A DNA stretch of 64,000 bases from Parerythrobacter lacustris (GTDB lineage: Bacteria > Pseudomonadota > Alphaproteobacteria > Sphingomonadales > Sphingomonadaceae): contig NZ_JANKHH010000007.1 in the NCBI RefSeq assembly GCF_024626475.1, forward strand, positions 62,001 through 126,000, read 5' to 3'. Position numbers and translations under genes: made by a program. Below are positions 51,950 to 61,493 of this stretch, piece by piece; the first letter of the stretch is position 1, and each line of letters opens with the position of its first letter. The notes under the pieces are model-generated. The model worked only from the letters and a program-made list of their open reading frames with translations, had not been told where the DNA came from and ran no database searches.

Positions 51950-53161
51950 GTGGCCTGCCCCAGCGTCATCACCGGCGACCGCTTCCTCACCCGCGCGCTC
52001 GATCACCTCGATTGCCAGGCACAGGTGATCGGCAGCTATGGCTACAGCGCGCTGGGCCAGCCGGGTTCGCTGGCCTCGCTGCTGGTTACCGGGCTGCTGA
52101 CGCTATTCGTCGCCTTCTATGCCTTCCGCTTCCTGTTCGGCCCCGGCCCGAGCGGGCGCGACACGGTGCAGGATGCGCTCAAGATCGGGATCGTGCTGAC
52201 GCTCGCCTTCTCCTGGCCTGCCTTCCGCACCGTGGTGTACGACCTCGTTCTGCACGGGCCGGCGCAGATCGCTGCGCTGCTCGGCAACGCCTCTTCGCTC
52301 GAGGCGGGCAGCGGGCTCATCGCGCGTTTGCAGGCGGCGGACGACACGCTGGTCCGCCTGATCGAGATCGGCACCGGTCGCACCTCGGGCGTGGCGCTCG
52401 GCCCGCAGGGCGCGGGTCCGGTATTCGCCGGTTCGGCCCTGCAGGACGATGCCGCGACCGGCTATGCGCGGCTGGTGTTCCTCAGCAGCACGCTCGGCTC
52501 GCTCGCCTTGCTGCGCCTGCTCGCAGGCGTGCTGCTGGCGCTAACTCCGATCGTCGCCGGCCTGCTGCTGTTCGATGCCAGCCGCGGCATCTTCGCCGGC
52601 TGGCTGCGCGGGCTGGTGCTGGCGATGGCCGGATCGATCGGGCTGACGATGGTGCTGGTGGTCGAACTGGCGATCATGGAGCCATGGCTGCGCGATGCCC
52701 TGCGCGTGCGGGCTCTGGGCTATGCAACGCCTGCCGCCCCGCTCGAAATCCTCGCCATCGCGATCGCCTTCCTGCTGGCGAAATTTGGGATTATCTGGCT
52801 GCTGGCAAAGGTCGCGTTCAACCGCGGCTGGCTGTCGTTGCCGCCGTTTCCTGCGCTGTCCGCGCCCACGCGCGCCAGCAGCACGACGGTTCACGCGGCG
52901 GCAAGCGCCCCGGCATTCGCCCGCTCTCGCATCGAGCGGACCGCCGACAGCGTCGAGCGGCTCGTCGCGGGCGAACAGGGCACTATTGCGCGGCGTTTCG
53001 GCGATCGGCTGGGTGACCGCCCGGCGGCAGGCACTGCCGAGCCGGGCGCGCAGAGCGTCGGGGCGAGGGCCGAAGTCGCACGGCCGCGTCTCGGTTCGAC
53101 ATGGCGGCGGGCAAGCCGGATGGGCGACCGGCTGGGCGGCACGGGGAGCAGGGCGTCATGA
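51950..53161 (+). CDS. virB6: Type IV secretion polytopic protein VirB6/TrbL
   Basis: 403 residues from GTG 51950. About six membrane helices (GSLASLLVTGLLTLFVAFYAFRFLF, DALKIGIVLTLAFSWPAFRTVV, ARLVFLSSTLGSLALLRLLAGVLLALTPIVAGLLLFDASRGIFAGWLRGLVLAM..., EILAIAIAFLLAKFGIIWLLAKVAF) with the typical VirB6/TrbL signature ALTPIVAGLLLFDASRGIF. The C-terminal 100 residues are Arg/Ala-rich and disordered. It forms part of the inner-membrane channel. It overlaps virB8 by four bases (ATGA). Confidence 0.93.
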   Translation: MACPSVITGDRFLTRALDHLDCQAQVIGSYGYSALGQPGSLASLLVTGLLTLFVAFYAFRFLFGPGPSGRDTVQDALKIGIVLTLAFSWPAFRTVVYDLVLHGPAQIAALLGNASSLEAGSGLIARLQAADDTLVRLIEIGTGRTSGVALGPQGAGPVFAGSALQDDAATGYARLVFLSSTLGSLALLRLLAGVLLALTPIVAGLLLFDASRGIFAGWLRGLVLAMAGSIGLTMVLVVELAIMEPWLRDALRVRALGYATPAAPLEILAIAIAFLLAKFGIIWLLAKVAFNRGWLSLPPFPALSAPTRASSTTVHAAASAPAFARSRIERTADSVERLVAGEQGTIARRFGDRLGDRPAAGTAEPGAQSVGARAEVARPRLGSTWRRASRMGDRLGGTGSRAS

Positions 53162-53934
53162 GCCGCGACATATTCGATCAGGAGCCCGCAAAGCTCGATA
53201 GCGACCCGCTGATGCCCGGCGAATATGAGTTCCGCGACAGCGGCGAACTGCCCGACAGCTGGTCGCAGAGCGTGACCTGGGAGCTCGAGCGCTCGCGCCG
53301 GACAGCTTGGATCGTTGCCGGGGTCGCCAGTGCCATCGCGCTGCTGCTGGCGATCGCGATTGTGGTGATGCTGCCGCTCAAGGAGATCGAACCCTACACC
53401 ATCATGGTCGACCGGCAGACCGGCAATGTCGAGCGGCTCGCGCCGATGGACGAGCAGCTCGTCACCCCCGATGCCGCGCTGACCAAGTCGATGCTGGCGC
53501 AATATGTCGTCGCGCGCGAGAGCTTCGACGCGGCCGACGTGCAGGAGGATTATCGCAAGGTCGGGCTGTGGAGCGCGGGCGATGCGCGCCAGCGTTATGC
53601 AAACCTGATGCAGGCGTCCAACCCTTCCAGCCCGCTTGCCTTCCTGCCGCCAGGCGGGCGGATCGAGACCGACATTACCAGCGTCTCCTCGCTTGCGCCC
53701 GGCCGATCGCTGGTCCGGTTCTCGACCGTGCGCTCGGACCCCGGCGCCGCCGAGCAGGAGCGGCAATACTGGGCGGCGGTGATCGACTACGAATTCTCCG
53801 GCGCAGCGATGAGCGAGGACGACCGCTTGCTCAATCCGCTTGGCTTTCAGGTCACGCGCTATCGCCGCGATGCCGAGACCCTGCCCGAAGTGCGGCAGGT
53901 GGCGGCACCTGCGGCCCTACCGGCGGCGCAATGA
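53158..53934 (+). CDS. virB8: Type IV secretion protein VirB8
   Basis: 258 residues with a cytoplasmic N-terminus, one membrane helix (about residues 57-78, WIVAGVASAIALLLAIAIVVML) and a periplasmic NTF2-like domain with IEPYTIMVDRQTGNVERLAPMDE, the family start of that domain, then MLAQYVVARESFDAADVQEDYRKV. It nucleates assembly of the channel. It overlaps virB6 and virB9 by four bases each. Confidence 0.94.
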   Translation: MSRDIFDQEPAKLDSDPLMPGEYEFRDSGELPDSWSQSVTWELERSRRTAWIVAGVASAIALLLAIAIVVMLPLKEIEPYTIMVDRQTGNVERLAPMDEQLVTPDAALTKSMLAQYVVARESFDAADVQEDYRKVGLWSAGDARQRYANLMQASNPSSPLAFLPPGGRIETDITSVSSLAPGRSLVRFSTVRSDPGAAEQERQYWAAVIDYEFSGAAMSEDDRLLNPLGFQVTRYRRDAETLPEVRQVAAPAALPAAQ

Positions 53935-54656
53935 TCCGCTTGCCCGCCCTTCTCGCGTTCGCATTCGCCAGCCCGGTAGCCGCGCAACTGGTGCCGCAGC
54001 CGGAAGCGGACAACCCGCGCGTCCAGCGCGTGGCGTGGCAGGCGGGAGAGACGGTCATGCTCACCGCCCTGCCGCAGAGCGGGCTGACCGTGATGCTCGA
54101 GCCGGGCGAGCAGATCGCGCGGGTCACCGTCGGCGCAGCCCGCGTGTTCGATATCCGCGTCTCGTCCGAGCGCGACAGCTTCCTCGTCGTGCCGCTGGTC
54201 GAGGGCGCGGAATCGGTGCTGTCGGTGAACACCGACCGGCGCAATTACACCTTCGACCTGCGCACGGGCACCGGGCTGATGGCTGCGCTGCTGGTGCGGC
54301 TCGACTATGCCGCACCGGACCCGACCGGCGGCCAGCGGGAAAGCGTTACTTCGCCGGGCTTCGCGGTCGAGACAGCCCCGGCCCAAACGTGGACCTATCG
54401 CCTGAGAGGGGACCGCACGGTCCAGCCGCAGGCGCTCAGCGACGACGGGTTGCGTACCCGGATCGTGTTCGCTCCCGAGCAGGACCTGCCGGCAATCTTC
54501 GCCATCGGACCGACCGGCGAGGAACAGGTGGTCGACGGCTACATGCGCGACGGAATCTTCGTGATCGACCGGGTGTGGGAAGAGCTCGTGTTCCGGATCG
54601 ACAAGGAGAAGGCGACCGCGCGGCGCAATGCGCAGCCGGAGGCCGGCGATGGCTGA
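53931..54656 (+). CDS. virB9: Type IV secretion protein VirB9/TrbG
   Basis: 241 residues with a Sec signal peptide (cleaved after PVAA), a VirB9 N-domain (GLTVMLEPGEQIARVTVGAARVFDIRVSSERDSFLVVPL, NRRNYTFDLRTGTG-like block) and a C-domain ending VDGYMRDGIFVIDRVWEELVFRIDKEKA, the conserved outer-membrane core segment. VirB9 normally forms a complex with the lipoprotein VirB7; no VirB7 gene was found here. It overlaps virB8 (ATGA) and virB10 (8 bases). Confidence 0.94.
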   Translation: MIRLPALLAFAFASPVAAQLVPQPEADNPRVQRVAWQAGETVMLTALPQSGLTVMLEPGEQIARVTVGAARVFDIRVSSERDSFLVVPLVEGAESVLSVNTDRRNYTFDLRTGTGLMAALLVRLDYAAPDPTGGQRESVTSPGFAVETAPAQTWTYRLRGDRTVQPQALSDDGLRTRIVFAPEQDLPAIFAIGPTGEEQVVDGYMRDGIFVIDRVWEELVFRIDKEKATARRNAQPEAGDG

Positions 54657-55698
54657 GGCGGTACAGGCCTACCCCGACGACGGCCTGCCGGTGGTCGCGT
54701 CGCGCAAACCCGTCCGGCTGGGCGGGGTGGCATTCGGCGCGGCGCTGCTGCTCGGCGGGTGGCTGGTGTTCTCGCTGATGGATGCGGGCCGCGCCGAGCG
54801 GGCCGCGGCAGACAGCGTGCTGGTCGAGGCGGAGCCGGGCGCGCGCATATCCTCGCCGCCGCCGCTGGCGCTGCCGCAAGGGCAGACGGGCCGCGATCTG
54901 CCGCTGGCTGCCTTGCCGCCGCAAGAGGCATTCCCGCTGCGCGAAGAGCCGGTGCGGCTGGCGCGGGTCCCGACGACGCGCAGCGAGGTGCCGCGCGGCG
55001 ACGTACCGCCCGCCTACAATCCCCCTCCGCAACAGATCGCCCCGACCTTCGCGCAGCCGCCCGCCGTGGTGTTCGATGCCGCCTTCGCCAGCGGAGTGGC
55101 GGCAGCCGACGCGCTCCCCACAGGGCTCAACAACCGCGTCCGGGCGGAGCGGTTCGACAACCCCTCGCTCACCATCCCGCAGGGCACGGTGATCCCCGCC
55201 GTGCTCGAAACCGCGCTCGATTCGACCCGCCCCGGCGGGGTCCGCGCACTGGTCCAGCGTGATGTGCGCGGGTTCGACGGCAGCCGGGTGCTGATCCAGC
55301 GCGGCTCGCGGCTCTATGGCGAATACCAGGCCGATCTACAGGCCGGCCAGAAGCGCGCCGAGATCCGCTGGACCCGGCTGATCCGGCCCGACGGGGTGAC
55401 CATCGCGCTCGATTCCCCCGCCTCCGACCCGCTAGGGCGCGCCGGGGTGAAGGGCGAGGTCGACAGCAAGTTCTTCCAGCGTTTTGGCGGCGCGCTGCTG
55501 CAATCGGTGCTCGACATCGGGGTCGGCGTGGCGACCAGCCGGGCGAGCGACGGGGTGCTGGTCGCGCTGCCGGGCAGCACGCAGAACGTGCAGATCCAGG
55601 ACGGCAACCAGATCCAGCCGACGCTCAAGGTACGCCACGGCACCAGTGTCTCGGTGTTCGTCGCGCGCGATCTCGATTTCTCCAGCGTCGACGGCTGA
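54649..55698 (+). CDS. virB10: Type IV secretion protein VirB10/TrbI
   Basis: 349 residues: a short cytoplasmic tail, one membrane helix (about residues 24-42), a Pro-rich periplasmic linker (SPPPLALPQG... PPPQQIAPTFAQPP) and a TrbI-like beta barrel domain with IPQGTVIPAVLETALDSTRPGGVRALVQRDV, LIQRGSRLYGEYQADLQAGQKRAEIRW and VRHGTSVSVFVARDLDFS at the end. It spans both membranes and senses ATP energy. It overlaps virB11 by one base (TGATG). Confidence 0.95.
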   Translation: MAEAVQAYPDDGLPVVASRKPVRLGGVAFGAALLLGGWLVFSLMDAGRAERAAADSVLVEAEPGARISSPPPLALPQGQTGRDLPLAALPPQEAFPLREEPVRLARVPTTRSEVPRGDVPPAYNPPPQQIAPTFAQPPAVVFDAAFASGVAAADALPTGLNNRVRAERFDNPSLTIPQGTVIPAVLETALDSTRPGGVRALVQRDVRGFDGSRVLIQRGSRLYGEYQADLQAGQKRAEIRWTRLIRPDGVTIALDSPASDPLGRAGVKGEVDSKFFQRFGGALLQSVLDIGVGVATSRASDGVLVALPGSTQNVQIQDGNQIQPTLKVRHGTSVSVFVARDLDFSSVDG

Positions 55699-56666
55699 TG
55701 GAGGCGGGTTACTATCTCGACAGCTTTCTCGCCCCGCTCGCCCCGTGGCTGGAGCAGGACGATGTCACCGACATCTGGATCAACCGCCCCGGCGAGGTTT
55801 GGGTCGAACGCCTCGGTTCCCGGATCGAGCGGGTGGAGGAGCCGACGCTCGATGCGCGGCTGCTCGAACGGCTCGCGCGGCAGATTGCCGCACATTCCGC
55901 GCAAGGGATCAGCCGCGAGCATCCGCTGCTCGCCGCCAACCTGCCCGATGGGTCACGGGTGCAGATCGTGGCGCCGCCGGCAACCCGCTCGGGCCATGCC
56001 TTCGCCATCCGGCGGCACGTCTCCGCCGAACTGTCGTTGCAGGACTGGGCCGATGCCGCCGCCTTCGACCGGCTGCAGGGCGGCGAGGCCCAGCTCGAGC
56101 CCGAGCACCGTTATTTCACCTTGCACGGCTCCGAAGCGCCCGGCTTCCTGCGCGAGGCGGTGCGCGAGCGGCGCAACATCCTCGTATCGGGCGGTACTTC
56201 GAGCGGCAAGACGACTTTCCTCAACGCGCTGCTCGCTGAAATCCCGCCCGACGAGCGGCTGCTGCTTATAGAGGACACCGAGGAACTGCGCCTGCGCCAC
56301 GCCAATGCCGTCGGTTTGATCGCCGCGCGCGGGCAGATGGCCGAGGCGGAGGTCAGCGCGGAGGATCTGCTGATCGCCGCGCTGCGGATGCGGCCCGACC
56401 GGATCATCCTGGGGGAACTGCGCGGAGGGGAGGCCTTCACCTTCCTGCGCGCGGTTAACACCGGCCACCCCGGTTCGATGACCACGATCCACGCCGACAC
56501 CCCGCAGCGCGCGATCGAGCAGCTCGCGCTGCTGGTGCTGCAAGCCGGCTCGCGCCTCTCGCGGGTCGATGTGCGGCACTATGTGCGCGAGAGCGTGGAC
56601 GTGTTCGTCCAGCTCGAACGGCGCGACGGCGCGCGGCGCGTGTCGCAAGTCCTGGTCAAGGCCTGA
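55698..56666 (+). CDS. virB11: Type IV secretion ATPase VirB11
   Basis: 322 residues, a hexameric secretion ATPase. Walker A is GGTSSGKT at 165-172; the Asp box (LLLIEDTEELRL) and Walker B (RMRPDRIILGELRGGEAF) follow, then the His box TGHPGSMTTIHADTPQRA. The N-terminal domain has DVTDIWINRPGEVWVER. Length and motif order are normal for VirB11. Four bases separate its stop from virB2. Confidence 0.96.
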   Translation: MEAGYYLDSFLAPLAPWLEQDDVTDIWINRPGEVWVERLGSRIERVEEPTLDARLLERLARQIAAHSAQGISREHPLLAANLPDGSRVQIVAPPATRSGHAFAIRRHVSAELSLQDWADAAAFDRLQGGEAQLEPEHRYFTLHGSEAPGFLREAVRERRNILVSGGTSSGKTTFLNALLAEIPPDERLLLIEDTEELRLRHANAVGLIAARGQMAEAEVSAEDLLIAALRMRPDRIILGELRGGEAFTFLRAVNTGHPGSMTTIHADTPQRAIEQLALLVLQAGSRLSRVDVRHYVRESVDVFVQLERRDGARRVSQVLVKA

Positions 56667-56669
56667 GGC

Positions 56670-57035
56670 GTGACCGGCCTGCTCGCCTCTTCCTCGCTCT
56701 TCGCGCCCAGACCGGGCAATGCGGTGCTCGGTTCGGTTCAGTGGCTCACCGGCACGCTGCTCGGCACGGTCGCGATCAGCCTGTGCGTGATTGCGATCGC
56801 CTTCGTGGGCTTCCAGATGCTCAGCGGCCGGCTGCCGATCATGCGCGGGCTGCGGGTGATCGTGGGATGCTTCCTGCTGCTCGGCGCGCCGGTGGTGGCA
56901 GCGTCGATCAGCGGCTTGTGGCAACAGAGTTCGGTGCCGCCAGCGCCCCCGGCTAGCCAACAGAACGACGATCCGCGCGGCGATGTGCCGCCTGCGGGCG
57001 ATCCCTATGCTGGGGCGTCGCTGCGGCGGGATTGA
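56670..57035 (+). CDS. virB2: Type IV secretion pilin VirB2/TrbC
   Basis: 121 residues from GTG 56670, three bases after virB11. Two long hydrophobic segments (VQWLTGTLLGTVAISLCVIAIAFVGFQMLSG and GLRVIVGCFLLLGAPVVAASISGLW) with the family GRLPIMRG turn are typical of VirB2/TrbC pilins. The C-terminal 40 residues are unusual: a soluble Pro/Gln/Asp-rich tail. No strong signal peptide precedes the first helix. Its place at the end of the operon, not the start, is noteworthy. Confidence 0.86.
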   Translation: MTGLLASSSLFAPRPGNAVLGSVQWLTGTLLGTVAISLCVIAIAFVGFQMLSGRLPIMRGLRVIVGCFLLLGAPVVAASISGLWQQSSVPPAPPASQQNDDPRGDVPPAGDPYAGASLRRD

Positions 57036-57072
57036 GGGGCCCGCGCGAACCCTCACGCATTGTCCAGAGCCA

Positions 57073-57147
57073 TGGTGGGCGCGGCAAGGATTGAACTTGC
57101 GACCCCACCCGTGTGAAGGGTGTGCTCTACCACTGAGCTACGCGCCC
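57073..57147 (-). tRNA. tRNA-Val (anticodon CAC)
   Basis: On the minus strand: acceptor GGGCGCG pairs with CGCGCCC, D arm GCTC-AGTGGT-AGAGC, anticodon stem CACCC-TTCACAC-GGGTG with anticodon CAC (Val, codon GUG), and T arm GCAAG-TTCAATC-CTTGC. The discriminator A is followed by an encoded CCA (57073-57075). All stems are perfect. It lies between virB2 and sppA; its 3' end faces the virB cluster. Confidence 0.95.
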
Positions 57148-57183
57148 GCCCTCGGTTCGGCGGTACGTCGGGTGTCCGCCGGG

Positions 57184-57210
57184 CAGGGGCGCGCCTTTGC
57201 CATGCCCCTG
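57184..57210 (-). terminator. Hairpin after sppA, possible terminator
   Basis: CAGGGGC (57184-57190) and GCCCCTG (57204-57210) form a seven-pair GC-rich stem with a 13-base loop, 22 bases downstream of the sppA stop on the minus strand. No T tract follows, so it could equally be a processing site or a coincidence. Confidence 0.35.
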
Positions 57211-57231
57211 CGCGGATGACAAGCCTGCGAA

Positions 57232-59127
57232 TCAGCCGGTGAAGAAGCGGGCCACCGTTGCCAGCCAACCCTGCGATGTTGCGGCTTTCGCCTTGACGCG
57301 CGGCAGGGTGGGGCATTCGAGGCAATAGGCCTGCATACCCTTCACTTCCATCAGCATGGCAAGGTCATGCTCGACCTGGCCGAGCATCGCCTGCTGCTGC
57401 TGCGCAACCATCGCGAACAGATCGCCGCCCGAGGCGCTGCCCCTGCGTGCCTGGCCGTCGTCATCGGTCAGCATGCCGGCGAGCAGCGTATTGTAGCCAT
57501 CGGCCTCCTCGCCAAGGTATTCGGCGTGCCAATCGCCTTCCTCGAGGCCGGCCTTACCGGCTGCCCATTCAAGTGCATCGTCGAGCCCGCCATACTGGTC
57601 GACCAGACCGATTTGGCGGGCAGTGCCGCCGTCCCACACCCGGCCCTGGCCGATTTCGTCGACCCGTTCGGGCGTCAGCTTGCGCGATTGGGCGACGCGG
57701 GTGATGAAGTCGCGATAGCCATCCTCGATCGAAGCCTGGAGGATTGCATCCACTTCCGGCGTGAAGCCTGAGATCAGGTCGGGCTGGCCGGAGAGCGGCG
57801 TGGTCCGCACCCCGTCACCGGTCACCCCCCATTCGGCGGCGGCGCGCTCGAAGGTCGGGATGACAGCGAAGATACCGATCGATCCGGTGATTGTCTCCGG
57901 TTCGGCAAAGATCCGGTCGGCCGGGGTCGCGACCCAGTAGCCGCCGCTCGCCGCGACATTGGCCATCGACACCGCGACCGGGATCTTGTTCGCCTTGTGC
58001 CGCAGGATCGCCTGGCGGATCTGTTCGGAGGCCATGACCGAGCCGCCCGGGGAATCGACGCGGACGACCAGCGCCTTGAAATCGCGCTCCAACGCATCGT
58101 CTAGCAGTTCGGCAATTCTCTCGCCGCCCGCGGTGCCGGGTCCGGCATCGCCATCGACGATCTCGCCCGCAATGGTCACCACGCCGATGGTCGAACCCGG
58201 CGTTTCGGGCGGATTATCGGCCAACCACGGATCAAGTTCCGTGTGCGCGAAGGAACCGGGCTTGGGATCCCAGTCGTCTTCGCCCGCGATTTCCGCGACC
58301 CGCTTACCGAAGGCGACCTTGTCACCCAGCTTGTCGACCAACCCGGCGTCGATCGCGGCCTTCGACAGGTCGCCGCGCGCGCCCTCGACCCATTCGACGG
58401 GGTTCTTGGTCACCCGGTCAAGATCGAGCTTGGGGCGCGCCTTCTTTACGTTGGCCTGCCATTCTTCCCACAGCGCGCCGTAGAGCTGTTCGTAATTCTC
58501 GCGCGCCTCGGGCGACATCGAGTCGCGCGAATAGGGTTCGACCGCCGACTTGTAGGTGCCGACCTTGTAGACCCGGGCATTGACGTTGAGATTGTCGAGC
58601 AGCGCGGCGTAATAAAGCCGCGAGCCGCCGGGGCCAGCGATCATCGCCCCGCCCAGCGGATCGACCCACACTTCGCTGGCATGTGCGGCAAGCTGCATCG
58701 CATCGTCGCCATAGGCAATCGCGTGGGTGAGCACCGGCTTCTTGGCCGCCCGCGCCCGGTCGAGCGCTTCGCCGATTTCCTGCAGATGGACCTGCCCGCC
58801 GCCCATGAAGGTCGACAGGTCGAGCACGATGGCCTTGACCCGGTCGTCCTCAACGGCGGCATCGATCGCATGGACGAGGTCGCGCACCTGATATTCGCCC
58901 AGCGGTTGCTTACCGGATAGCAGTGCGGCGAACGGATCGACCTGCGATTTCTCCTCGACCACGATCCCGTCGAGTTCGATCAGCAGCGCCCCATCGCGCA
59001 CTTGCGCAGGGCTGGGGCGTGCGGTCAGGATTGCAAACAGCAGCGAGAAGAACAGCAGCAGGAAGATCAGGCTCAGCCCGTCCTTGATCCCGACCAGAAG
59101 CCGCCAAACCTTACCAGCAAATGCCAT
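57232..59127 (-). CDS. sppA: Signal peptide peptidase SppA (protease IV, 67K type)
   Basis: Membrane serine protease that degrades cleaved signal peptides. The 631-residue product has one N-terminal membrane helix (about residues 17-40), a first S49 repeat with the general base Lys in [19 protein letters not shown], and a second repeat with the nucleophile Ser in [14 protein letters not shown] and the [17 protein letters not shown] block. This is the long, two-repeat type, as in E. coli SppA. ATG 59127 is chosen; the 31 upstream codons look non-coding. It ends in a Cys-containing tail (YCLECPTLP) not usual for the family. Confidence 0.94.
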   Translation of the reverse strand: MAFAGKVWRLLVGIKDGLSLIFLLLFFSLLFAILTARPSPAQVRDGALLIELDGIVVEEKSQVDPFAALLSGKQPLGEYQVRDLVHAIDAAVEDDRVKAIVLDLSTFMGGGQVHLQEIGEALDRARAAKKPVLTHAIAYGDDAMQLAAHASEVWVDPLGGAMIAGPGGSRLYYAALLDNLNVNARVYKVGTYKSAVEPYSRDSMSPEARENYEQLYGALWEEWQANVKKARPKLDLDRVTKNPVEWVEGARGDLSKAAIDAGLVDKLGDKVAFGKRVAEIAGEDDWDPKPGSFAHTELDPWLADNPPETPGSTIGVVTIAGEIVDGDAGPGTAGGERIAELLDDALERDFKALVVRVDSPGGSVMASEQIRQAILRHKANKIPVAVSMANVAASGGYWVATPADRIFAEPETITGSIGIFAVIPTFERAAAEWGVTGDGVRTTPLSGQPDLISGFTPEVDAILQASIEDGYRDFITRVAQSRKLTPERVDEIGQGRVWDGGTARQIGLVDQYGGLDDALEWAAGKAGLEEGDWHAEYLGEEADGYNTLLAGMLTDDDGQARRGSASGGDLFAMVAQQQQAMLGQVEHDLAMLMEVKGMQAYCLECPTLPRVKAKAATSQGWLATVARFFTG

Positions 59128-59241
59128 CGATGATCCCGTCGTTCGTTCAATCCCGCGGCCCCCAGTTAGGGTGCTTGGCGCGGCGATACCAGTCGAAACC
59201 GCTTGAGCGACTGACTTCACTCGACTAACAGCCCCCCTTTA

Positions 59242-60273
59242 ATGACATCGACGCCGATCCCTATGCCGCCCGACCGTTTCCCTGCGGGCCGCAGGGCCTT
59301 TCCGCACCGCGATCTGCTCGGCATTTCCCGCCTTGAGCGCCACGAAATCCTCTATCTGCTCGCCGAAGCCGAGCAATGGGTGGAATTCAACCATCGTTCC
59401 AAGAAGCGCTCGAAGGCTCTGCGCGGCCTGACGATCATCAACGCCTTCTTCGAGAATTCGACCCGCACGCTGCTGAGCTTCGAGATCGCGGGCAAGCGTC
59501 TTGGCGCTGACGTGGTCAATATGCATGCCGCGCAGTCCAGCGTGAAGAAGGGCGAGACGCTGATCGACACCGCGATAACATTGAACGCCATGCGCGCCGA
59601 TGCGATCGTAATCCGCCACGGTTCGAGCGGGGCGGTCGAACTGATCGCGAGCAAGGTCGATTGCCCGGTGCTCAATGCGGGCGACGGGCAGCACGAGCAC
59701 CCGACACAAGGTTTGCTCGATGCGCTCGCCTTGCGCCATGCGCTGGCAGAGCGGGGCGAGGCGAGCGAAGACTTCACCGGGCTGGTGGTGACGATCTGCG
59801 GCGACATCCTGCACAGCCGAGTCGCGCGCTCCAACATCCTGTGCCTCACCGCGCTGGGCGCGACGGTGCGGCTGTGCGCGCCGCCCGCGCTGATGCCAGC
59901 GGGGGTCGAAGCGATGGGTGCGGCGGTGTTCGACAATTTCGACGCCGCGCTCGACGGTACGGATGTGGCGATGATGCTGCGTCTCCAGACCGAGCGGATG
60001 AATGGCCAGTTCATTCCCTCGGCGCGCGAATACCATCACCTTTACGGCCTGACGAAACACCGACTCGACCGCTGCGCACCGCAGGCGCTGGTGATGCATC
60101 CGGGGCCGATGAATCGCGGGGTAGAAATCGACAGCGATGTGGCCGACATGCTCGACCGTTCGATCATCACCCAGCAGGTGGAGATGGGCGTAGCGATCCG
60201 CATGGCTGCGCTCGACGTGCTGACCCGCCGCGCTCGCGGCGTCGCGGGATGGAACGACGGAGAGTGGCTGTGA
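59242..60273 (+). CDS. pyrB: Aspartate carbamoyltransferase PyrB
   Basis: Catalyses carbamoyl phosphate plus aspartate to carbamoylaspartate in pyrimidine synthesis. The 343-residue chain is slightly longer than the norm, with an N-terminal extension of about 20 residues. It shows [62 protein letters not shown] and [12 protein letters not shown]. Its stop overlaps the start of the dihydroorotase-like gene (GTGA), a common pyrB-pyrC' arrangement in which the second protein stabilises the first. Confidence 0.95.
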   Translation: MTSTPIPMPPDRFPAGRRAFPHRDLLGISRLERHEILYLLAEAEQWVEFNHRSKKRSKALRGLTIINAFFENSTRTLLSFEIAGKRLGADVVNMHAAQSSVKKGETLIDTAITLNAMRADAIVIRHGSSGAVELIASKVDCPVLNAGDGQHEHPTQGLLDALALRHALAERGEASEDFTGLVVTICGDILHSRVARSNILCLTALGATVRLCAPPALMPAGVEAMGAAVFDNFDAALDGTDVAMMLRLQTERMNGQFIPSAREYHHLYGLTKHRLDRCAPQALVMHPGPMNRGVEIDSDVADMLDRSIITQQVEMGVAIRMAALDVLTRRARGVAGWNDGEWL

Positions 60274-61493
60274 AGCAGGCCCGCCCGCTTACGATCTCCG
60301 GCGGCATGCTGGTGTCACCCGCTGGACTGGTCGAGGGTGCGGTCCGCATCGTCGATGGCCGGATCGCCGCAGTGCAGTCCGAGCCGCAAGATGGCGACGA
60401 TGTGCTCGACGCCAAGGGGCAACTCGTCGCCCCCGGCCTGGTCGATTTGGGCGTCTTCGCGATCGACAAGCCCGCGTTCCACTTTGGCGGGATCACTCGC
60501 GCTGCGCTGATGCCCGACCAGTCGCCGCCGCTCGATTTGCCGAGCCGGGTCAACTACATCGCCAAGAGCGGCAAACCGGACCTGTGGGTTCACCCGCTTG
60601 CCGCCGCGACGCGCGGGCTGGCGGGCTGCGAGCTGGCCGAGATCGGGTTGATGAAGGAAGCCGGGGCGCGGGGGGTTGCGACCGGTCGCAAGTGGATTGC
60701 CGATTCGGGCGTCATGCTCCGGCTGCTGCACTACGCCGCCATGCTTGATCTCGTGGTGGTCACTCATGCCGAAGATGCCGCGCTGGTGGGCGAGGCGAGT
60801 GCGACGGCAGGCGAAATGGCAACCCGGCTGGGCCTGCCGAGTGCGCCGGCCGAGGCCGAGGCGCTGGCAATCGCGCGCGATATCGCGCTCGCCGAATTGT
60901 CGGGTGCCCGGGTGCATTTTCGGCAGGTGACGACCCGTGCGGCGCTCGATCTGGTACGCGCGGCGAAGGGCAGGGGGGCAGCAATCACGGCGGGAGTAAC
61001 CCCGGCGCACTTCATGCTGTCCGACCTCGCTACAGCCGAATTCCGGACCTTTGCCCGCCTCTCGCCGCCGTTGCGCAGCGAGGATGACCGGCAGGCGGTG
61101 ATCGAGGCGATCGGCGACGGCACCATCGACGTCATCGCCAGCGGCCACGATCCGCGCGGGCCGGAGGACAAGCGCCTGCCTTTCGCCGATGCCGAACCGG
61201 GGATGGCCGGGGCGGAGACGCTGCTCGCAATGACGCTCGGCCTGGTGCGCGACGGCGTTATCGACACGGCGCGCGCCTTCGATCTTCTGGCGGGCAATCC
61301 GGCGCGGTTGCTTGGCGTCGAAGCGGGTGCGCTGATCGAAGGCTACGAAGCGGACCTGTGCCTGGTCGATCCCGACAAACCGTGGATCGTCGACTCGGCG
61401 CAGATGGCGGCAACTGCGGGCAACACCCCGTTCGACCGCCAGCCGACGCAGGGCCGTGCAACCCGCGTCATCAAGGGCGGTGTGGTTCTCTAG
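60270..61493 (+). CDS. Dihydroorotase-like protein PyrC', probably inactive
   Basis: 407 residues from GTG 60270, overlapping pyrB (GTGA). The amidohydrolase fold is kept: [10 protein letters not shown] near 53, [13 protein letters not shown] near 165, [27 protein letters not shown], and a C-terminal [15 protein letters not shown]. The metal-binding DxHxH reads D59-L-G61-V-F63, so both His are lost, and the catalytic Asp of 'TDHAPH' is Gly-292 (SGHDP). It therefore fits the non-catalytic partner of aspartate carbamoyltransferase, as in Pseudomonas; an active PyrC must lie elsewhere. Its TAG stop is inside a MITE target site. Confidence 0.88.
   Translation: MKQARPLTISGGMLVSPAGLVEGAVRIVDGRIAAVQSEPQDGDDVLDAKGQLVAPGLVDLGVFAIDKPAFHFGGITRAALMPDQSPPLDLPSRVNYIAKSGKPDLWVHPLAAATRGLAGCELAEIGLMKEAGARGVATGRKWIADSGVMLRLLHYAAMLDLVVVTHAEDAALVGEASATAGEMATRLGLPSAPAEAEALAIARDIALAELSGARVHFRQVTTRAALDLVRAAKGRGAAITAGVTPAHFMLSDLATAEFRTFARLSPPLRSEDDRQAVIEAIGDGTIDVIASGHDPRGPEDKRLPFADAEPGMAGAETLLAMTLGLVRDGVIDTARAFDLLAGNPARLLGVEAGALIEGYEADLCLVDPDKPWIVDSAQMAATAGNTPFDRQPTQGRATRVIKGGVVL

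Noticed and set aside
49240-57090. virB cluster as an integrative element with att sites at tRNA-Val
   Set aside because: The tRNA 3' end faces the cluster, but I found no direct repeat of the tRNA end on the far side (only eight bases near 49243), no integrase and no composition change.
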